A stretch of DNA of 11,478 nt, taken from contig JALHUQ010000451.1 in NCBI GenBank assembly GCA_022866645.1, positions 1-11,478 of the forward strand, read 5' to 3'. Both the position numbers and the translations under genes were made by a program. The notes below the pieces were generated by a model, which saw only the letters and a program-made list of their open reading frames with translations, ran no database searches and was not told the origin of the DNA. Origin of the DNA: Woeseiaceae bacterium. Lineage in GTDB: Bacteria; Pseudomonadota; Gammaproteobacteria; Steroidobacterales; Woeseiaceae. This document shows, in pieces, positions 7,496 through 11,478 of this stretch; position 1 is the first letter of the stretch, and the number at the start of each line of letters is the position of its first letter.

Positions 7496-8482
7496 CTATG
7501 CTTCCAGCCAATCCATGCGAGCGCGCAAATCGGCGCCGACCTTCTCGATTGGATGGTCCAGGTCTGCCTGCATCATGCGCTTGAATTCCGGCATGCCTTT
7601 TTCACTTTCGGCAATCCAATTGCGTGCAAACGTTCCATCTTGAATATCGGTGAGGATGGCCTTCATTGCCGCGCGCGAGGCTGCATCGACGACCCGAGGC
7701 CCGCTGATCATGTCGCCCCAGGCCGCTGTATCACTGATGTATTTGTGCATCTTGCGTAGCCCCCCCTCATGCAGCAGATCGACTATCAATTTCAACTCAT
7801 GCATAACTTCGTAATAGGCAACCTCGGGCTGATAACCGGCCTCTACCAGGGTTTCAAAACCTGCAACGATCAACTCCGTCGCACCACCGCAGAGTACTGC
7901 CTGTTCACCAAATAGATCAGTTTCAGTTTCTTCGGCGAAGCTTGTTTCGATTACTCCGGCGCGAGCTCCGCCAATCCCGGCTGCGTAGGCAAGGGCGATC
8001 TTGAGCGCGTTTCCTGTTGAATTCCGGTGAACGGCGACCAGGCAGGGCACCCCATGACCTTCTTCGTACTGGCGCCTGACCAGTCCGCCCGGGCCTTTCG
8101 GCGCAATCAGTGCGACATCGAGATCCGAACGTGGCTCGACCTGCTTGTAATGGATAGCGAAGCCATGCGCGAACAGCAGCAGCGCACCTTTAGCAATGTC
8201 ATCGACGACGCTCAGATAAAGGCTTTTCTGAACCATATCCGGCGTCAGGAACATGACGATTGCAGCGCCTTTTACTGCCGCATTCGGTTCCTGAACAGTC
8301 AGACCATCGGCTTCCGCCTTGGACCAGCTTGCGCCGCCCGATCGCAAACCGACAACAACATTAAAGCCACTATCCTTGAGATTCAGCGCGTGCGCGCGAC
8401 CCTGGCTGCCATAGCCGAGTATGGTTACCTGGCGATCTGCCAGGCAGGAAGTATCAACATCGGATTCTGAGTACATTTGCAT
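7496..8482 (-). CDS. ilvC: Ketol-acid reductoisomerase IlvC, class I
   Basis: IlvC isomerises and reduces acetolactate (or acetohydroxybutyrate) to the dihydroxy acid precursor of valine, leucine and isoleucine, normally with NADPH and Mg2+. At 328 residues it is the short class I form with one C-terminal knotted domain. Visible are the dinucleotide-binding GYGSQGRAHALNL (23-35), the cofactor-specificity loop LRSGGASWSKA (46-56) with a serine that suits NADPH, the active-site H106, and the metal ligands D189 and E193 in TETDLFGEQAVLCGG plus E225 and E229. Ser250 lies in the conserved SDTA motif. The ATG at 8480-8482 has AGGA 7 nt upstream. It heads the operon directly behind the attenuator, so its product level and that of leuACDB share control. 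Confidence 0.97.
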   Translation of the reverse strand: MQMYSESDVDTSCLADRQVTILGYGSQGRAHALNLKDSGFNVVVGLRSGGASWSKAEADGLTVQEPNAAVKGAAIVMFLTPDMVQKSLYLSVVDDIAKGALLLFAHGFAIHYKQVEPRSDLDVALIAPKGPGGLVRRQYEEGHGVPCLVAVHRNSTGNALKIALAYAAGIGGARAGVIETSFAEETETDLFGEQAVLCGGATELIVAGFETLVEAGYQPEVAYYEVMHELKLIVDLLHEGGLRKMHKYISDTAAWGDMISGPRVVDAASRAAMKAILTDIQDGTFARNWIAESEKGMPEFKRMMQADLDHPIEKVGADLRARMDWLEA

Positions 8483-8510
8483 GGTGTTTCCTAGCCTTCG
8501 TGCAATCGAA

Positions 8511-8547
8511 ATAAAAAGACCCCACTATCCATTTGGATGCGGGGTCT
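8511..8547 (-). terminator. Rho-independent terminator of the ilvC-leu attenuator
   Basis: On the minus strand AGACCCC (8547-8541) pairs with GGGGTCT (8523-8517), with an inner ATCC/GGAT stem (8538-8535 and 8530-8527), followed at once by TTTTTAT (8517-8511). The strand and position, 28 bp upstream of the ilvC ATG and downstream of a Leu-rich small ORF, identify it as an attenuator rather than a gene-end terminator. Confidence 0.93.
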
Positions 8548-8580
8548 GCGTTGTCCGGTGACATTTTACGCGCTACCCGC
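8539..8580 (-). promoter_or_regulatory. Antiterminator arm pair of the attenuator
   Basis: The minus-strand segment just after the leader peptide stop can pair GCGGG (8580-8576) with CCCGC (8543-8539) and GCGT (8571-8568) with ACGC (8551-8548), separated by symmetric 4-nt internal loops. This uses the 5' arm of the terminator (8547-8541), so the two folds exclude each other. A ribosome stalled on the Leu codons would leave this stem free to form; one reaching the stop at 8580-8582 would cover its 5' strand. Confidence 0.72.
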
Positions 8581-8660
8581 TATGCCCCCCCGAGGAGGAG
8601 CAATCCACTTCGAAGCACGAGTAAATCTCGGTTCGCAATAGGGAAATGCGCGTTGGTCAT
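8580..8660 (-). CDS. Leader peptide of the ilvC-leuACDB attenuator (26 aa)
   Basis: This small ORF below usual ORF cut-offs encodes 26 residues and works by being translated, not through its product. Residues 13-16 are Leu-Leu-Val-Leu (codons TTA CTC GTG CTT) and 20-23 are four Leu (TTG CTC CTC CTC); with Ile8 that makes nine branched-chain residues. The stop TAG (8582-8580) abuts the antiterminator, and the terminator follows. The arrangement matches ilv and leu leader peptides of enteric bacteria in design, not in sequence. No Shine-Dalgarno is seen before the ATG (8660-8658), and the promoter predicts a transcript start within a base or two of it, so leaderless translation is likely. A GTG 24 nt upstream is in frame but would lie in the promoter. 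Confidence 0.85.
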   Translation of the reverse strand: MTNAHFPIANRDLLVLRSGLLLLGGA

Positions 8661-8668
8661 AGCGCCGA

Positions 8669-8697
8669 ATAATGTTGTAACCACGATTTGAAGTCAA
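8669..8697 (-). promoter_or_regulatory. Sigma70-like promoter of the ilvC-leuACDB operon
   Basis: On the minus strand, -35 TTGACT (8697-8692) and -10 CATTAT (8674-8669) are separated by exactly 17 bp. Each box differs from consensus at one position. Transcription should begin at about 8660-8662, at the leader peptide ATG. No comparable promoter was seen further upstream on this strand. Confidence 0.82.
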
Positions 8698-8730
8698 ACA
8701 TTGCTTAGTCAGTTACGAGTGTTACTAAAG

Positions 8731-8771
8731 GTGATGAATTAATAATCAGCCATAAGCGATTAATTGTTCAC
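8731..8771. repeat. 41-bp inverted repeat between the divergent promoters
   Basis: The arms GTGA-TG-AATTAAT (8731-8743) and ATTAATT-GT-TCAC (8759-8771) are inverted copies with 2 mismatches in 13 bp, separated by 15 bp. It lies about 34 bp upstream of the ilv operon -35 and 14 bp upstream of the opposite promoter's -35, a placement suited to a regulator serving one or both. The binding protein is unknown; the AT-rich core and wide spacing do not fit a standard CRP or Fur site. Confidence 0.62.
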
Positions 8772-8785
8772 ATTTTTATAGGTTT

Positions 8786-8815
8786 TTGACCGGAAAATTG
8801 GCGATACCTTATATA
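8786..8815 (+). promoter_or_regulatory. Sigma70-like promoter towards the DUF3450-TtpC operon
   Basis: A -35 box TTGACC (8786-8791) is followed after 17 bp by TTATAT (8809-8814), or after 18 bp by TATATA (8810-8815). Transcription would begin near 8821, leaving a leader of about 420 nt before the first gene at 9243. Weaker promoter-like pairs occur closer to the gene (TTGCCG 9152-9157 with TATTCA 9175-9180), so the main start is uncertain. Confidence 0.62.
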
Positions 8816-8820
8816 TCCCC

Positions 8821-9242
8821 CCATGGAAAGCTGCGCACACATTGTCCTTGATTTCTCTCGGCTAGCGCCTCGCTCGATTGCATTATAAACTTTATTTGCA
8901 AGCACCAATCGCCAAACTGAGAGTCGCAAAAGTTATGTAGCTGTTGGGCTGGCGATATGCAGACCATGTGGTATTCTTGGCCTCAGGGTGGCACGGACCA
9001 GAAAATAGAACAGGAATAAATGGCGGGAAAGCCCGTACGAAAAGTCCGGGTAAGCCAAACTAATAAAGAGAAGAGAATTGGGTTCCAAAATTTCATCGCC
9101 GCGCGGCGAAGGTGGAGAGGGTCGCGTGCGCAATTGGGAATACTTCCAGTATTGCCGGTTTTCATTTGTGCATGTATTCAACGGATACGTTGCATCCCTC
9201 TCCAGACCATTAACCAAAACATACGACCTTTAAGGAGCGTCC
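8821..9242 (+). other. Long untranslated region upstream of the DUF3450 gene
   Basis: This stretch of about 420 bp has no gene I can support. It contains TTGCA...TGCAA arms around an AT-rich core (8878-8901), two overlapping hairpins at 9022-9056, a perfect 14-bp palindrome TCGCCGCGCGGCGA (9096-9109), and a hairpin AATACT-TCC-AGTATT (9139-9153) followed shortly by TTTT. The gene's ribosome binding site AGGAG is at 9233-9237. It matches no riboswitch class I recognise. Confidence 0.45.
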
Positions 9243-10022
9243 ATGAAACGGTGCACAAGCAGCAGTCGGCGCCTAACCACAGCGTTTTTCGCAGCCACGG
9301 TTATCGCAATATCCGGCAGCGTTTTCGCCCAGTCTGTCGATCAGGTACTTCAAGCTGATCAACATCGGTTGAATCTGGCTCAGCAATCGCAGGAACGTAT
9401 CAATACTGTTGTTGAAAGTACGCGTTCGCTGGAAGACCAGTACAGGGCAATAAACAAGGAAATTGACGGACTCAAAGTCTACAACCGGCTAATGACTGCC
9501 CAGGTAGAGGGGCAATTATCCGACCTTGAAGATATCGGTTTGTCGATGGATCAGGTCGATGTCATCAATCGGCAGATTTTTCCGTTAATGGAACGCATGA
9601 TTGACGGCCTGGATCAGTCGGTCAAAGTTGACGTTCCGTTCCTTATGGACGAGCGCACCAAGCGAATTAATGATCTGAAAGAGATAATGTCGCGCTCCGA
9701 TGTCAGTGTTGCTGAAAAGTTTCGCAAAGTGATGGAAGCGTTCCAGATTGAGAATGATTACGGTTCCACGATCGAAGACTACAAACAGTCCCTGACCATT
9801 GACGGCGCAACGCGCGCATTCAATATGCTGCGTGTCGGCCGTATCGGCCTGTATTTCCAGTCTGATGACACAAAAGTCACAGGTCGCTGGAACAATTCAA
9901 CCCGTGCGTGGGAAATCGACAATTCGGCTCGCAACGAAGTCCGCAAAGGCCTCAGAGTCGCGCGACAGCTCATTGCTCCGGAACTCATCATCGTTCCGGT
10001 TTCTGCTGCGGAGGGCACATAA
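9243..10022 (+). CDS. DUF3450 family periplasmic protein of a TonB-system operon
   Basis: This is a 259-residue exported protein of the DUF3450 family, whose members usually sit just before TtpC/ExbB-like genes; their biochemical role is not established. A signal peptide has R/K-rich start (MKR...RR at 9-10), a hydrophobic stretch at 11-28 and a likely cleavage after VFA (29/30). The mature part starts with a long, Gln-rich coiled coil (about 30-90), and later helical segments include IFPLMERMIDGLDQSV (about 111-126). The C-terminal part contains RVGRIGLYFQSDD, which matches the conserved end of the family. The ATG has AGGAG 5 nt upstream. Its stop codon touches the next start (TAAATG), so the two products are made together and probably act together in the periplasm. 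Confidence 0.88.
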   Translation: MKRCTSSSRRLTTAFFAATVIAISGSVFAQSVDQVLQADQHRLNLAQQSQERINTVVESTRSLEDQYRAINKEIDGLKVYNRLMTAQVEGQLSDLEDIGLSMDQVDVINRQIFPLMERMIDGLDQSVKVDVPFLMDERTKRINDLKEIMSRSDVSVAEKFRKVMEAFQIENDYGSTIEDYKQSLTIDGATRAFNMLRVGRIGLYFQSDDTKVTGRWNNSTRAWEIDNSARNEVRKGLRVARQLIAPELIIVPVSAAEGT

Positions 10023-11390
10023 ATGAAGCGCATTAATCTCATTATCGTCACCGGACTTCTCAGTCTCGGATTCGCAACGGCGAACGCACAGGACGAGGAC
10101 GCTCGAAGCATGGCGGATTTGCTTCGGCTGATCGAACAGGGGCAGGCGCGTGATTCTCAGGAAGCCCGCCAACGTGAAGCCGCCTTCAAAAAGGCCCAAA
10201 ATAATCAACAATCACTGTTGAATCAGGCTCGTGCAGAGCGTACACGCCAGGAAAACGTTAGCGCCAACCTTGAAGGGGAGTTTGGGAAAAACCAACAGTC
10301 CATTATTACGGCACGTCAGGCTCTCGATGAGAGATTGGGTGCGTTGAAGGAGTTGTTCGGCGTACTGCAAACGGTAGCTGGCGATGCGCAGGGGCGTTTT
10401 AGCGCCTCGCTGACCAACATCCAGCACCCGGATCGCGGTGCTTTCCTGGTCAAACTTGGCAGCAAGATGGCCGGCGCAAGCAGCCTGGCGTCGATCGAAG
10501 ACATCGAAACCCTCTGGGAAATGTTGCAGCGTGAAGTTTACGAGTCCGGTCGAATTGTCCGCTTTAATCACGTGGTGACGAAAGCTGATGGCGAGCAAGC
10601 TGAAATGGAAGTTATTCGTGTTGGAGCATTTAACCTGGTCTCGGACAATGGCTATCTGCAATACGACTCAAATGAAGGATCCATTTCTGAGTTGCTACGC
10701 CAACCCGATGGGCGCTACCTCGGTACCGCCAGCGACATGATGGACGCCGCCAGCGGTGAGTCAGTTGATTTCGGGCTGGATGTGACTCGCGGCAGTATTC
10801 TCGGCCTTCTTGTTGAGTCCCCGACCTTCATGGATCGCATCGAGCAAGGTGGTATCGTCGGTTACTGCATTATCGCTCTTGGTATTGTTGGCCTGCTAAT
10901 TGCTTTCTGGCGCTTGATCGGTTTGTCAGGGGATAGCCGCAGAGTCGCGGCGCAGCTCAAGCGTGAAACTGCGAGTACGGATAACCCATTAGGTCGTGTC
11001 CTCGCTGCCTACGAAAGTAATAAAGGCGCTGATACTGAAACGATTGAGTTGAAACTCAGTGAGGCCGCGCTTAAAGAGATGCCTGGCTTAACGAGGGGCC
11101 TGCTTTTCATCAAGGTGGTCGCAGCGGTTGCGCCGCTGATGGGGCTGCTCGGTACGGTAACCGGTATGATCAAGACCTTCCAGGTGATCACGCTGTACGG
11201 TGCCGGTGATCCGAAAATGATGGCCGGTGGTATTTCGCAAGCCCTTATGACCACGGTCCTGGGCCTCGTCGTCGCTATCCCGATGGTACTGCTGCACACC
11301 ATCGTTAGTGGGCAAAGCCGAAAGATCATCAATATTCTTCAGTCACAGAGTGCGGGGCTGGTAGCCCAACACTCTGAACGGAATGGCTAA
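10023..11390 (+). CDS. TtpC-like MotA/TolQ/ExbB proton channel family protein
   Basis: This 455-residue inner-membrane protein is predicted to help energise outer-membrane transport through a TonB2-type complex, as TtpC does in Vibrio. A signal peptide (1-22, cleavage after ANA) leads into a periplasmic extension with a coiled coil (about 28-115) and a further domain to about 270. The ExbB/TolQ core follows: membrane segments at about 277-300, 361-384 and 404-429, with LMGLLGTVTGMI (372-383) and SQALMTTVLGLVVAIP (405-420), the small-residue and Thr-rich channel motifs of the family. Ordinary ExbB is about 230-245 residues and lacks the large N-terminal part. GGAGG lies 8 nt before the ATG, within the end of the preceding gene. 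An ExbB-like gene follows 17 bp downstream. Confidence 0.9.
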   Translation: MKRINLIIVTGLLSLGFATANAQDEDARSMADLLRLIEQGQARDSQEARQREAAFKKAQNNQQSLLNQARAERTRQENVSANLEGEFGKNQQSIITARQALDERLGALKELFGVLQTVAGDAQGRFSASLTNIQHPDRGAFLVKLGSKMAGASSLASIEDIETLWEMLQREVYESGRIVRFNHVVTKADGEQAEMEVIRVGAFNLVSDNGYLQYDSNEGSISELLRQPDGRYLGTASDMMDAASGESVDFGLDVTRGSILGLLVESPTFMDRIEQGGIVGYCIIALGIVGLLIAFWRLIGLSGDSRRVAAQLKRETASTDNPLGRVLAAYESNKGADTETIELKLSEAALKEMPGLTRGLLFIKVVAAVAPLMGLLGTVTGMIKTFQVITLYGAGDPKMMAGGISQALMTTVLGLVVAIPMVLLHTIVSGQSRKIINILQSQSAGLVAQHSERNG

Positions 11391-11407
11391 GGTCAAAAGG
11401 AGCTACC

Positions 11408-11478
11408 ATGCTTTGGCTTTTCGATAGTGTTGAAGCCATTCGAGACTTCATGATTCTGGGTGGCCCGGTACTCCAGGC
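11408..11478 (+). CDS. ExbB-like proton channel subunit, N-terminal fragment
   Basis: An ATG with AGGAG 5 nt upstream (11398-11402) begins a frame that runs off the window after 23 codons. The visible residues include FDSVEAIRDFMILGGPVL, which fits the N terminus of TonB2-system ExbB proteins, where a short amphipathic start precedes the first membrane helix and a GG-V-L motif. It lies 17 bp after the TtpC-like gene. In such operons ExbB2, ExbD2, TonB2 and a TPR protein usually follow, but they are outside the window. Confidence 0.75.
   Translation, partial: MLWLFDSVEAIRDFMILGGPVLQ

Noticed and set aside
8586..8592. Run of seven G on the minus strand as a frameshift or slippage site
   Set aside because: It lies at the end of the leader peptide as Gly codons and probably serves RNA pairing; the reading frame reaches its stop normally.
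8737..8771. CRP or Fur box in the dyad
   Set aside because: GTGA and TCAC are too far apart for CRP, and the sequence has no GATAAT-type Fur hexamers.
9096..9109. Perfect 14-bp GC palindrome as a terminator
   Set aside because: No T run follows on either strand, and a loop-free palindrome would need to open its central bases; it may be a protein site or chance.
8933..9217. 94-codon minus-strand ORF in the intergenic region
   Set aside because: No ribosome binding site or recognisable domain; it crosses several hairpins and the likely 5' leader of the opposite gene.
9020..9358. 112-codon plus-strand ORF with an AGGA before its ATG
   Set aside because: It overlaps the DUF3450 start by over 110 nt, its product is rich in Arg and of low-complexity character with no recognisable motif, and its second half is simply the DUF3450 gene in another frame.
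1..11478. Mobile elements, CRISPR arrays, tRNA or rRNA genes
   Set aside because: No transposase, integrase, regularly spaced repeats, tRNA cloverleaf or rRNA sequence was seen on either strand.

Overview
The window looks like a chromosomal, housekeeping stretch from a gammaproteobacterium. The MetB and LeuC sequences are close to enterobacterial proteins, with LeuC cluster cysteines at the E. coli positions 347/407/410. A TrpR/YerC-type regulator precedes hisG, ilvC is joined to leuACDB, and a DUF3450-TtpC-ExbB module of the kind found in Vibrio and other marine gammaproteobacteria lies at the right end. My guess is a marine member of a Xanthomonadales/Woeseia-like or Chromatiales-like lineage. 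That is inference from gene order, not from a database search.

Layout from left to right. (1) Positions 1-1254, minus strand: the start of the histidine operon. A small TrpR-family repressor-like gene is followed by hisG and the first codons of the next gene, probably hisD. Just upstream of the regulator lie three tandem 8-bp repeats resembling a TrpR-type tandem operator, so the regulator may control itself and the his genes. (2) Positions 1351-2825, plus strand: a sigma70-like promoter, a SAM-I (S-box) riboswitch and metB (cystathionine gamma-synthase). (3) Positions 2835-8697, minus strand: one operon ilvC-leuA-leuC-leuD-leuB for branched-chain amino acid synthesis, with small gaps or overlaps throughout. 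Its leader carries a promoter, a Leu-rich leader peptide, an antiterminator and a Rho-independent terminator, which together form an apparently complete ribosome-mediated attenuator. The predicted transcription start falls almost on the leader peptide ATG, so this peptide may be translated from a leaderless mRNA. (4) Positions 8698-9242: a divergent control region with a 41-bp dyad between two opposed promoters and a leader of about 420 nt containing hairpins but no convincing gene. (5) Positions 9243-11478, plus strand: a DUF3450 periplasmic protein, a TtpC-like ExbB/TolQ-family protein with a periplasmic N-terminal extension, and the start of an ExbB-like gene. This is the front end of a TonB2-type energy-transducing operon.

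Three amino-acid pathways are therefore packed together, each with a different feedback mechanism visible in the DNA: a DNA-binding repressor with tandem operator (His, inferred), a SAM riboswitch (Met), and translation-coupled attenuation (Leu/Val/Ile). The metB and leuB genes converge with only 9 bp between stop codons. I see no insertion sequences, CRISPR arrays, tRNA or rRNA genes. The enzymes are all well-known families; the interesting parts are the regulatory stretches between them.
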